Positions 53,960 to 62,215 of a stretch of 64,000 nt of DNA are shown one piece after another. Each line of letters opens with the position of its first letter. Position 1 is the first letter of the stretch. Under the pieces are notes generated by a model. The model was not told the origin of the DNA and did no database searches. It was given only the letters and a program-made list of their open reading frames with translations. The position numbers were made by a program, and so were the translations under genes. This DNA is from Porphyromonadaceae bacterium (GTDB lineage Bacteria > Bacteroidota > Bacteroidia > Bacteroidales > Dysgonomonadaceae), in contig JAJFTO010000019.1 in the NCBI GenBank assembly GCA_021372865.1, positions 186,001 to 250,000 on the forward strand. The letters run 5' to 3'.

Positions 53960-55447
53960 TTAACTGCGGGGATCATCAATTCTGCCAATAAAGAGTATTA
54001 CCCCTGTACTTTTCTCCCTGATCAGCAGCATAAACGGGCGATTGGCAAAAAAGTGGACGGGTTCATTCGATGTCTTCATAACTCCGTAACCCACTATCAT
54101 CATGGATGTAACAGCGGCAACCTCTGTACCCTCTTCATTCACTTCTATAAATGCTTTCTGTCTAATATTGGAGACATTGAAAGCATCATCTGAAAGATGT
54201 GCGAAACCTCCGCTGAAAATTTTTTGCATCCCCACATTTTTCAATGGCTGATTGAAAGGTATATTGCATTCTATCCTTAAACGGGGTAATTTCAACCATA
54301 CTCGTTCACTCTTCATCTGATTGACAATACGCTCCCAATGAGCACTACTCAGGTATTCAATCAGTTGACTGATATTTTCATTGTCGGGTGGAAGAACTGC
54401 CATCATGCTGTACGCTCCGTTCCCATATGGTAATTCAACACATTGAAGATATGAGTCGCTATAATAAGGCAGGGAGGTGGTTTGTTCCATCATCTCCACC
54501 CTCAATGTTTTGCCGTCGGACTGAATAAAATCGTCCGGTTTTGTTTGCTCTTTCCTGAACCTTTTCTCCATCTGCCATTTACTCTTGAAATAGATGGCAT
54601 TTGCCAGATACATCATCATATCTCCTGGCATCGGAGTGGCAGCAATATGATTGATCTTGCCATTTGTTTTATCAAGGCACCATTTGTTGATAACATTGGC
54701 CGCATTGGAATCATTGAAATCGAGCGCTTTTATATCCGTATCAAAATATCTCTTACTGGTTTCTTTAAACGCTTCTTTCATTGAAAAATCACTACGATAC
54801 CAGATGGAATTGGCGATAGCAATATCCGTGAACCGATCTGCTTCCAATAATCTCCGGTTTATGGTTCGATAATAGTCGTTAAGTTCGGATTCTGAAAAGT
54901 TAGTGATACCCCAAATCTGGTTCATTTCTGTACGGGTATCACCCGAAGAACCGTTGTAGAGAGTCCCGAGAGCCATATTAAGACTTATAGGAGAAAAAAA
55001 TGCATTGGGTCCTTGCAACCTTGAGATTTCCAAGAAAACGTTAAACGAAAACCTGTTGTCGGCCTCTGCCTTCTCGCGCTGCTTCGGAGTCAACAGGATC
55101 GGTTTCGCAGGCATTATTCCTTCTGAAATGTTGTCTTCCATCACCACGTCGATCCTCTGGCGGCCCTCAACTGCAATTTCCCGGTTCTCCATGCCAACGA
55201 AAGAAAATTGAAGAATAGCATCTTTTGGTACGGCAATAACGTACCTTCCATCCATATCAGTCACGGTCCCCTGTACAGTTCCTTTCACAATAACCGTCGT
55301 ACCCGGAAACGTCTCACCCGACTGGTCCATCACCGTACCTGTCACCCTGTGCTCTGTTTGCTGTGCTTTTATGCCGGTAATATGCAGGACTGTCAGTAAC
55401 AAAAGCTTGACCAGTATAATCCTGTACCACATTACATCACCTCTCAT
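53960..55447 (-). CDS. Serpin with N-terminal CarboxypepD_reg-like domain
   Basis: 495 aa. A signal peptide (~7-28) is followed by a CarboxypepD_reg-like beta-sandwich (~33-110, GTVMDQSGETFPGTTVIVKG...) and a full serpin domain (~125-495). The serpin hinge NEEGTEVAAVTSM and the C-terminal NRPFMLLIREKSTGVILFIGRI are intact, so it should be inhibitory. Counting from the hinge Gly as P15, P1 falls near Tyr (IVGYG), which would favour chymotrypsin-like targets; the loop is longer than usual, so this is uncertain. A start at 55432 is also possible. It follows the vWA gene by 54 bp. Confidence 0.88.
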   Translation of the reverse strand: MRGDVMWYRIILVKLLLLTVLHITGIKAQQTEHRVTGTVMDQSGETFPGTTVIVKGTVQGTVTDMDGRYVIAVPKDAILQFSFVGMENREIAVEGRQRIDVVMEDNISEGIMPAKPILLTPKQREKAEADNRFSFNVFLEISRLQGPNAFFSPISLNMALGTLYNGSSGDTRTEMNQIWGITNFSESELNDYYRTINRRLLEADRFTDIAIANSIWYRSDFSMKEAFKETSKRYFDTDIKALDFNDSNAANVINKWCLDKTNGKINHIAATPMPGDMMMYLANAIYFKSKWQMEKRFRKEQTKPDDFIQSDGKTLRVEMMEQTTSLPYYSDSYLQCVELPYGNGAYSMMAVLPPDNENISQLIEYLSSAHWERIVNQMKSERVWLKLPRLRIECNIPFNQPLKNVGMQKIFSGGFAHLSDDAFNVSNIRQKAFIEVNEEGTEVAAVTSMMIVGYGVMKTSNEPVHFFANRPFMLLIREKSTGVILFIGRIDDPRS

Positions 55448-55501
55448 GTCAATCTGTTTTAATATTTATCTGCTAAAACATTTATTACGGGAATTGAACG
55501 A

Positions 55502-57346
55502 TCACATCTCCAGTTGTTGAACCGCTTCCACCAAACGGATAAATTCGCGTCGGTAACCATGGGGATCGTTATCCAGTCCCTTAAGGGCCAGCTCGACCAC
55601 ATCCTCGTAAGTGCCGTCTCCTTTATAATCTGAATCACGCAGCAACTGCCCGAACATGGCGACAGCCATCACAAAATTGAAGTCAGGTGATGCCATCCGA
55701 TTCGTTTTCGAAGCAGGCACGGGCACCTCGAGCTTCCTGCTTATGTCTTCACCTGGCTTTTTATAGCGCAGCTTCACGGTTAACAACTCTTTGGTATTGC
55801 TGAATTTGGACGGTAAACGTTCGGTTTTCTGTTGCTGATATTTCAATGGATCCACTTTTCCAACAGGAATATCAACTCCCACTGGAACAATTTCATAAAG
55901 CGCCGTAACGGTATGTCCGGGTCCAAGCTCACCAGCATCCTTGGTGTCGTCGTTGAAATCTTCATCTTCCAGCAATCGCGATTCATAGCCAATCAAACGG
56001 TAGGCATTCACAAAATTTGGATTGAACTCCACCTGGAGCTTTACATCCTTGGCCACGACAGCCATCGTGCTGCCAAACTCGTTTACCAACACTTTATTGG
56101 CTTCCTGCAGGTTATCGATATAGGCATGATTTCCATTGCCCTTTTGTGCGAGCGTCTGTAGTTTGTTGTCCTTGTAATTTCCCATTCCATAACCCAGCAC
56201 AGTCAGGTAAATGCCCGACTGACGCTTTTGCTCAATCAACGACTCGAGTCCTTCGGTTGAGGAAACACCCACATTAAAATCGCCATCAGTACAAAGAATC
56301 ACCCGGTTATTGCCTCCTTTCACCAGGTTCTTTTCAGCTATTTTATAGGCCAGCTGGATGCCGGCACCACCCGCAGTGGTACCTCCGGCCTGGAGATTAT
56401 CCAGCGCTTCCGTTATCTTTTGCTTGTCGGCGCCGCTTGTCGAAGGCAATACTTCACCCGCCGCACCGGCATAGGTGACGATTGCCACACGGTCTTTCGG
56501 TCGCAGGTTGTTCACCAGGAGCTTCATAGATGCTTTAACCAAAGGGAGCTTATTGGCATCCATCATTGACCCGGACACATCAATCAGGAAAACAAAATTT
56601 CCTGCCGGAAGCATTTCCGAAGGGATCTCCTTTGTCTTTATGCCAATGCGTACCAGTTGTGTATTCCGGTTCCAGGGGCATCCGGCGGTTTCGGCTACGA
56701 TACTTACCGGTTGTCCATCCTTCGGCTGTGGATAATCGTAGTTAAAATAATTGATCATCTCCTCCACCCGCACAGCATCTTTTTCTGGCATTTGTCCCTG
56801 GTTAATCATCCGGCGAATGTTACCGTAAGACGCCGCATCCACATCCAGCGAAAAGGTGGACAATGGATTTTTATTTACTGAAAAAAAACGATTTTCTCTG
56901 AATGGTTCGTACTCCTCTGAATTTTGAGGTTGCATTGGCAGCCTGTGTGACCAATCATTTACTGTGATTACCCGTTGAGTGGCGGCACCCACGACATTTG
57001 CCCGTTTCTGATTTCCAAAGGCCACCACTGTGACCTCCTCCATCAACCGAAGGTCGGGCTTCATATAGACATCAAGCTGTGCTTTGTTCACTTCGATTTC
57101 ACGGGCCATATATCCGATAAACATAAAGACCAGTGTATCTCCAATCTTCGTTTTGATACGAAATTTTCCGTCTATATCGCTGACTGTTCCGTCGCGGGTA
57201 ACTTTATTCATGATGGTCGCACCGATGATCGGCTGCTTCTCTTCATTAAATACCTTTCCGCTCACTTCAATCTGCTGTCCATAAACGGATACTGTCAGCA
57301 GCATCGTAATCAAAAATAGACAGACTCTTTGCATTGTTGTTTTCAT
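55502..57346 (-). CDS. YfbK-like von Willebrand factor A protein with CarboxypepD_reg-like domain
   Basis: 614 aa. After a signal peptide (1-23) come a CarboxypepD_reg-like domain (~26-97), then a SusC-like plug-start motif EEVTVVAFGNQKRANVVG (103-120) without any following barrel. Next is the vWA_3_N region (ENRFFSVNKNPLSTFSLDVD), a vWA domain with MIDAS DVSGS (256-260) and a DUF3520-type C-terminus. It is predicted to be periplasmic or surface-exposed and metal-binding. Function unknown. It diverges from an ECF sigma/anti-sigma operon and is followed by the serpin gene. Confidence 0.85.
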   Translation of the reverse strand: MKTTMQRVCLFLITMLLTVSVYGQQIEVSGKVFNEEKQPIIGATIMNKVTRDGTVSDIDGKFRIKTKIGDTLVFMFIGYMAREIEVNKAQLDVYMKPDLRLMEEVTVVAFGNQKRANVVGAATQRVITVNDWSHRLPMQPQNSEEYEPFRENRFFSVNKNPLSTFSLDVDAASYGNIRRMINQGQMPEKDAVRVEEMINYFNYDYPQPKDGQPVSIVAETAGCPWNRNTQLVRIGIKTKEIPSEMLPAGNFVFLIDVSGSMMDANKLPLVKASMKLLVNNLRPKDRVAIVTYAGAAGEVLPSTSGADKQKITEALDNLQAGGTTAGGAGIQLAYKIAEKNLVKGGNNRVILCTDGDFNVGVSSTEGLESLIEQKRQSGIYLTVLGYGMGNYKDNKLQTLAQKGNGNHAYIDNLQEANKVLVNEFGSTMAVVAKDVKLQVEFNPNFVNAYRLIGYESRLLEDEDFNDDTKDAGELGPGHTVTALYEIVPVGVDIPVGKVDPLKYQQQKTERLPSKFSNTKELLTVKLRYKKPGEDISRKLEVPVPASKTNRMASPDFNFVMAVAMFGQLLRDSDYKGDGTYEDVVELALKGLDNDPHGYRREFIRLVEAVQQLEM

Positions 57347-57427
57347 ACGATTTATTTTTTATATTATGATGTTTTGTATGATAGATACAAAAACAACCCA
57401 AATTCCATAAGCAAACGAATAATTTTT

Positions 57428-57435
57428 TAATTTTG
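57428..57435 (+). promoter_or_regulatory. -7 element of the ECF sigma operon
   Basis: TAATTTTG, 34 bp before the TTG start at 57470. No -33 TTTG at the usual spacing, which could mean a weak or sigma-specific promoter. Confidence 0.45.
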
Positions 57436-57469
57436 TAAGACGAGATTACCAGTATATTCGCGCAACAGA

Positions 57470-58087
57470 TTGATTAACAAACCCGACATATCAAAATTAT
57501 CGGATAACGCATTGTTTGAACTTTGTAAAAAGGAAAAACAGATGGTCTTCTTCGGCGAGTTATACCGGCGCTATATTCCAATGGTATACGGATTGTGTCT
57601 GAAATACCTTGCCAACAGGGCTGATGCAGAAGATGCAGTAATGGATTTGTTCGAAGAAGTTTCGCAAAAGATAAAACAATACGAGATACAAAATTTTCAT
57701 ACATGGCTCTATACCGTTGCCAAAAACCATTGCCTGCAGCGTATAAAAAAAGAAAACAAGACTTTCTTTGTTTTATGTGGAGAGGATATTATGGAAAACG
57801 GCAGTTTTTTTACTCTATTGGATAGCGGTCAATCTAACGAAGAAGAGGCATCGGCATTGATCGTTTGTATGAATGAGCTGAGTGTGGAACAACGGAAAAG
57901 TATCGAGTATTTTTACTATCAGGATAAATCATACGCTGACATTGTTTCTTTGACGGGGTTCACACTTGCAAAAGTAAAAAGTTACATTCAGAACGGGAAA
58001 AGGAATTTGAAAAATTGTGTCAGCCGGATATTGAAAACTCTACCTGACCGGGACGAATTACATCACGTATATGCACCGAAGCAATGA
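57470..58087 (+). CDS. ECF-type RNA polymerase sigma factor
   Basis: 205 aa. Region 2 (FGELYRRYIPMVYGLCLKYL...DAEDAVMDLFEEV, ~22-70) and region 4 (LSVEQRKSIEYFYYQDKSYADIVSLTGFTLAKVKSYIQNGKRNL, ~139-183) are present with a short linker, as in ECF sigma factors. No ATG is available upstream in frame, so the start is TTG at 57470, which would limit its translation. Its stop overlaps the next gene by ATGA, typical of a sigma/anti-sigma pair. Confidence 0.88.
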   Translation: MINKPDISKLSDNALFELCKKEKQMVFFGELYRRYIPMVYGLCLKYLANRADAEDAVMDLFEEVSQKIKQYEIQNFHTWLYTVAKNHCLQRIKKENKTFFVLCGEDIMENGSFFTLLDSGQSNEEEASALIVCMNELSVEQRKSIEYFYYQDKSYADIVSLTGFTLAKVKSYIQNGKRNLKNCVSRILKTLPDRDELHHVYAPKQ

Positions 58088-59250
58088 ACAGGACAGAAGA
58101 GGAAAGCTTGAAAGAGTATATACAGGGACAAAGACACGGAAAGAAAGCCAACCGACTGGAACGTCAGACGATGGACGATCCTTTCCTGCGTGACGCCATC
58201 GATGGTTATGATTCGGTGGAGGGTGATCACTCTTCTGTCATTGAAAAGCTGGAAAAAAGTGTTCAGCCAAACCAAAAACGGATTCACAAATCTCTCTGGA
58301 TATGGGGTGCCGCAGCGGTGTTGATACTTCTTGTCGGGATTCCCCTTTTGCTGCTTTCCCCCGGAGCGAAAGAGGAAATTGTGGTTGCAACAACCGGAAA
58401 TAATCCACAGGTGAAAGAGGTTACTCCTACTGCCGCACCAAAAGATCCGGGTGTCGTGGAGAAGAATCCCGTACAACAGCCTCCCGTTGTTCTTCCGTCG
58501 GCCGCCAGGAAAGAAAGGATCGTTTCGGACGATACGGTCATGCAGATCATCGTGAACGAGAAAGTACAGATGGCAGCAGTATCGCAGAATGTGACAGAGA
58601 AATCGATTCCCGAAGGTTTGAAGGAGACAGACATGGCATTGCTGGCGAGCGGACGTGTGGTGGACGAGACAGGTGAACCGATTATCGGAGCCACTATTCA
58701 ATTGAGGAACAGCAATCTGGGTACAGTGTCTGATATGGACGGTAAATTCAACTTAAATATCCCTGCCAATGCAGATTCTACGCTGTTGGCTTCATTTATT
58801 GGAATGAAACCGCAGGAAATTCCGGTGAAGGAAAATATGGGTGATATTACACTGAAATCCGATGATATGGCACTGAATGAAGTGATTGTTGTGGGTTTCG
58901 GAACTCAGAAAAAGAGCAGCGTAGTGGGTTCCGTTACAGGAATAGGTTCTACTGAGAAAACAGGTTCCCACGAAAATGTTGATTCCACGACAACAAATAC
59001 AAACCGAGTTGTTTTCGACAAAGAAGAATTTATCGGTTATTTCAGGGAAAATTATGATGAAAAAATCTGCAAAGAACAACCTGTATCATTTATTGTAACG
59101 TTTTTCATTGACAGCGATGGACATCCGCTAAATGTGCAAATTAAAGAGAACTCCTGTCCTGCAATGGAGACTGAAATCAAAAGGTTGCTACTCGGTTCGC
59201 CGCCATGGTCGGAAGGAAACCGGAAAGTAACGTTGAAAATTGAATTGTAA
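58084..59250 (+). CDS. Candidate anti-sigma membrane protein with CarboxypepD_reg-like and TonB-C-like regions
   Basis: 388 aa. Residues 1-68 are cytoplasmic, charged and could bind the sigma factor. One membrane helix follows (~71-92). The outer part has a proline-rich linker, a CarboxypepD_reg-like domain (~189-260), a SusC-like motif NEVIVVGFGTQKKSSVVG (264-281) and a C-terminal ~75 residues reminiscent of TonB C-terminal domains (GYFRENY...SFIVTFFIDSDGHPLNVQI). It starts inside the sigma gene stop (ATGA). The anti-sigma role is inferred from order and topology; the outer domains look built to sense the envelope. Confidence 0.75.
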   Translation: MNRTEEESLKEYIQGQRHGKKANRLERQTMDDPFLRDAIDGYDSVEGDHSSVIEKLEKSVQPNQKRIHKSLWIWGAAAVLILLVGIPLLLLSPGAKEEIVVATTGNNPQVKEVTPTAAPKDPGVVEKNPVQQPPVVLPSAARKERIVSDDTVMQIIVNEKVQMAAVSQNVTEKSIPEGLKETDMALLASGRVVDETGEPIIGATIQLRNSNLGTVSDMDGKFNLNIPANADSTLLASFIGMKPQEIPVKENMGDITLKSDDMALNEVIVVGFGTQKKSSVVGSVTGIGSTEKTGSHENVDSTTTNTNRVVFDKEEFIGYFRENYDEKICKEQPVSFIVTFFIDSDGHPLNVQIKENSCPAMETEIKRLLLGSPPWSEGNRKVTLKIEL

Positions 59251-59906
59251 TGTCAAAAAATAAATTCTATACATCGCGTGAGGAGCGCATCAACTACCTG
59301 ACTCACGGTTTTGGCGCGCTGATGAGCGTAGCAGCGACGGTGCTGCTGCTAAGCCGTGCGTTGGCGACGGACAACGACACTGCCCTGCTGGGGTATGCTC
59401 TTTTTGGTTTCGGGATGATCGCATGCATGAGCTCATCCACAGTCTATCATTATGTGCAGGAGCCAATGCTTAAGTCAAAGCTACGCCATTTCGACCACGC
59501 AAGCATCTACCTGCTCATTGCAGCCAGCTATTCCCCCTTCACGCTCATCCTGTTACGCGATATTCCTTTCTGGGGGTGGTTTATTTTTATGCTGGTCTGG
59601 TTCATCGCACTCGTCGGAATCATCATCAGCTTCCGCCCACTGAAGCGAAACAGCCATCTGAAGACTTCCTCATATGTTCTGATGGGACTGATTGTGCTGA
59701 TCGCCTTTAAGCCATTGATTGGGGTTGCTCGGGCACAGGATACCATGGATACGGTAATCTGGCTGATTGCAGGCGGAGTTTTCTATATTGCCGGTGCTGT
59801 AATCTATGCTACAGCCAGGCGGGAGTTTGTCCATGCCATTTTTCATATCTTCGTACTGCTGGGATTGGCATGCCATATCTACGCGGCATACCTGATTCCG
59901 TTATAA
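59250..59906 (+). CDS. Hemolysin III / PAQR-family membrane protein
   Basis: 218 aa with seven predicted membrane helices, of the YqfA/HlyIII family. Conserved elements are EERINYLTHGFGA at the start, SSTVYHY, the histidine-containing LRHFDHASIY and the late VHAIFHIFVLLGLACH. Function is uncertain; family members may be metal-dependent hydrolases or affect membrane fluidity. Its ATG overlaps the stop of the anti-sigma-like gene (TAATG), so it is probably coupled to the sigma operon. Confidence 0.85.
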   Translation: MSKNKFYTSREERINYLTHGFGALMSVAATVLLLSRALATDNDTALLGYALFGFGMIACMSSSTVYHYVQEPMLKSKLRHFDHASIYLLIAASYSPFTLILLRDIPFWGWFIFMLVWFIALVGIIISFRPLKRNSHLKTSSYVLMGLIVLIAFKPLIGVARAQDTMDTVIWLIAGGVFYIAGAVIYATARREFVHAIFHIFVLLGLACHIYAAYLIPL

Positions 59907-59958
59907 AAAAAAAGATTAGAATACTGACAATTAAAATATTAAAAGAAAATAATAGACA

Positions 59959-60672
59959 ATGAGAAGTAAATCAATTACCATTGACAACTATTTAGACAAC
60001 CATTTCATAGGTCGCAGTAACTGGCTTAGGGCTTCAGTGTTAGGTGCAAATGACGGAATAATTTCAATTTCAAGTCTTGCCATTGGTGTGGCAGCTGCAA
60101 ATTCAGAAAGAGCTCCTATCTTACTGGCGACTGTCGCCGGTTTGGTTGCCGGTGCAATTTCAATGGCTGCCGGTGAGTATGTATCAGTCAGTTCACAAAC
60201 GGATATCGAAAAATCGGATATCGAAAGAGAGAGGCAGGAATTAGAAGCTATGCCCGATGTAGAATTGAAGATTTTATCGGAAATATATGAGCGCCGCGGC
60301 CTACAAAAAGAAACAGCCATGTTGGTTGCCAAAGAATTGACGGAAAAAGATGCGCTGAGCGCTCATGTGAGAGACGAACTGGGCATCAACGAAATGAGCC
60401 AGGCCAATCCTGTTCAGGCTGCCCTGGCTTCCTGTGCCTCTTTTCTCGTAGGAGGAATACTGCCTCTTATGGTTGTATTGTTTACCCCTATATCCAATAT
60501 GGTCTACTCTCTGTACGCCTTTACAATTGTAGCGCTTGCCGTACTGGGAGCGGTATCTGCCAAAACAGGAGGTTCTCAGATCATGAAGGGTGTGTTCCGG
60601 ATTGTGATATGGGGTACCGTGGCAATGGGATTATCTGCTCTTGTGGGCTATCTTTTTGGTGTAAATGTATAA
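59959..60672 (+). CDS. VIT1/CCC1-family iron or manganese transporter
   Basis: 237 aa with about five membrane helices. Typical motifs are NWLRASVLGANDGIISISSL and AGAISMAAGEYVSVSSQ near the N-terminus, and a helical metal-binding insert (DIEKSDIERERQELE..., ~80-130). It probably moves Fe2+ or Mn2+ out of the cytoplasm. It lies 52 bp after the hemolysin III gene and may or may not be in that transcript. Confidence 0.88.
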   Translation: MRSKSITIDNYLDNHFIGRSNWLRASVLGANDGIISISSLAIGVAAANSERAPILLATVAGLVAGAISMAAGEYVSVSSQTDIEKSDIERERQELEAMPDVELKILSEIYERRGLQKETAMLVAKELTEKDALSAHVRDELGINEMSQANPVQAALASCASFLVGGILPLMVVLFTPISNMVYSLYAFTIVALAVLGAVSAKTGGSQIMKGVFRIVIWGTVAMGLSALVGYLFGVNV

Positions 60673-60680
60673 TCTCCCAA

Positions 60681-60730
60681 ACCGCTGTCAAATAACCTTT
60701 CACTACCCAAGCTGAAAGCTGATTCCTGAA
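60681..60730 (+). repeat. Dispersed intergenic repeat, copy B
   Basis: Starts ACCGCTGT and ends CTACCCAAG...GCTGATTCCTGAA. It is related to copy A at 37569-37620 and, in reverse, to 50998-51015. It sits between convergent genes. Confidence 0.65.
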
Positions 60731-60739
60731 TCCACCTGA

Positions 60740-62122
60740 TTACTGTATATTCGGCAATTCCAACCCGTATCCTTTTCTTTTGTCCTCCGCTTTCAGCAGG
60801 AATGCAAAAATCAGAGCCAGCACGCCGAAGCTTGTAAAGATCAACATCGGCAGGGTGTAATCGTAGGTGTTAACGGTCAGCCCGTCGCGCACCGTTTGTC
60901 CCGTCACGCAGTACTTCTCCAACACCCAGCCAATCAGCAGAGGCACACCCATCAGTCCCCAGTTCTGTACCCAGAATATCAGCGAGTAGGCAGTCCCCAG
61001 TCGCTTCTCCGGTACAATCTTGGGCACTGAAGGCCACATAGCCGAAGGCACCAACGAGAAGGCAATACCCAGGAATACGACGAGTACCATCGCAAAGATC
61101 CAGCTATGAAAAACCGGCACAGAAAAGAGCGCGTGTACGATAATCAAAAGGATGGCACCGATAATCATGATGGTTGCCCCTTTTCCTTTTTTGTCGTAAA
61201 TACCTCCGAAAAAGGGTGTCAGCAGAATATTTCCAAACGGCAACAACATCGGTATTAAACCGGCGAGGTCTTCTTTCACACCGAATTTATTCACCATCAG
61301 GTCCGTAGCATATTTCAAAAAGGGAAACACAGCCGAGTAGAAGAGTACACATAGAATGGCAATATACCACCAGCCTCTATTACCCAGAATCTTGCCGATA
61401 TCCGACAGTTTGAATTCATCTTCCGGATTCTTCTCATCCACTGTGAGGGCAGCTTCAGAAGCATCGAGTTTCCTGTCCATTACCACATAGACAAAGAAAG
61501 CGATCAGGCCAATACAGAGACCTATCAGCGCGATCAACAGCGGACGGGAGACATCGATCACACCCATTGCTTTGGCTATTGGGACAGAAAAGCCCAACGC
61601 CAGCGCAGTACCTATCCTGGCCATGGCGACCTGCATACCCATGGCAGTAGCAAGTTCCTTGCCTTTGAACCATTTGACGATAATCTTTGAGACTGTGATG
61701 CCGGCAACCTCCACACCCACGGCAAAAGTAGCAAAGCCGATGCTGGCCCAGAATACCTGCGCATCGAGACCGAAAAGTGTCTGTCCCCGCAATGCTCCAT
61801 CAGAGACGGCCCAGTACTTTATTGCGGCACCGACTACCATCACAGCGGCTGCACCTACCCCGGTGATGCGCACACCCAGCTTGTCGAGGATGATCCCGCC
61901 GAAGATCAGCATCAACAGGAAAACATTAAACCAACCGTAAGAGCTTGTGAATGTGCCATATTCAGCACGCGACCAACCCAGCTGACCTTCCAGTAATCCT
62001 GCCAGAGGGGCCATGATATCGGTTAAAAAATAGCCGCACATCATTGTAAACGAAACAATGAACAATGCAGACCAACGCGCCGCCGGAGAGTCTCTCAGCG
62101 TTTTCCTTATTGCTTCTGTCAT
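60740..62122 (-). CDS. MFS transporter
   Basis: 460 aa with about 12 membrane helices, major facilitator superfamily. Visible motifs include GGIILDKLGVRITG (loop 2-3) and GGIYDKKGKGATIM (loop 8-9). Substrate not identifiable; location beside hutH raises histidine, urocanate or related carboxylates as candidates, but this is weak. An exact -7 box TATCTTTG lies 40 bp upstream, so it is probably transcribed alone. Confidence 0.85.
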   Translation of the reverse strand: MTEAIRKTLRDSPAARWSALFIVSFTMMCGYFLTDIMAPLAGLLEGQLGWSRAEYGTFTSSYGWFNVFLLMLIFGGIILDKLGVRITGVGAAAVMVVGAAIKYWAVSDGALRGQTLFGLDAQVFWASIGFATFAVGVEVAGITVSKIIVKWFKGKELATAMGMQVAMARIGTALALGFSVPIAKAMGVIDVSRPLLIALIGLCIGLIAFFVYVVMDRKLDASEAALTVDEKNPEDEFKLSDIGKILGNRGWWYIAILCVLFYSAVFPFLKYATDLMVNKFGVKEDLAGLIPMLLPFGNILLTPFFGGIYDKKGKGATIMIIGAILLIIVHALFSVPVFHSWIFAMVLVVFLGIAFSLVPSAMWPSVPKIVPEKRLGTAYSLIFWVQNWGLMGVPLLIGWVLEKYCVTGQTVRDGLTVNTYDYTLPMLIFTSFGVLALIFAFLLKAEDKRKGYGLELPNIQ

Positions 62123-62161
62123 GAGAATATATTTAACTGTTATTGATTTATCTCAAAGTTG

Positions 62162-62169
62162 CAAAGATA
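62162..62169 (-). promoter_or_regulatory. -7 element of the MFS transporter gene
   Basis: Minus-strand TATCTTTG, exact consensus, 40 bp before the ATG at 62122. Confidence 0.6.
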
Positions 62170-62215
62170 AACAATCTGCACCATTTATTTAGAAAAAATT
62201 TTATTTTATCAGATG

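Noticed and set aside
58063-58701. 212-codon minus-strand frame across the anti-sigma gene
   Set aside because: The plus-strand gene is supported by its ATGA overlap with the sigma gene and by domain content.
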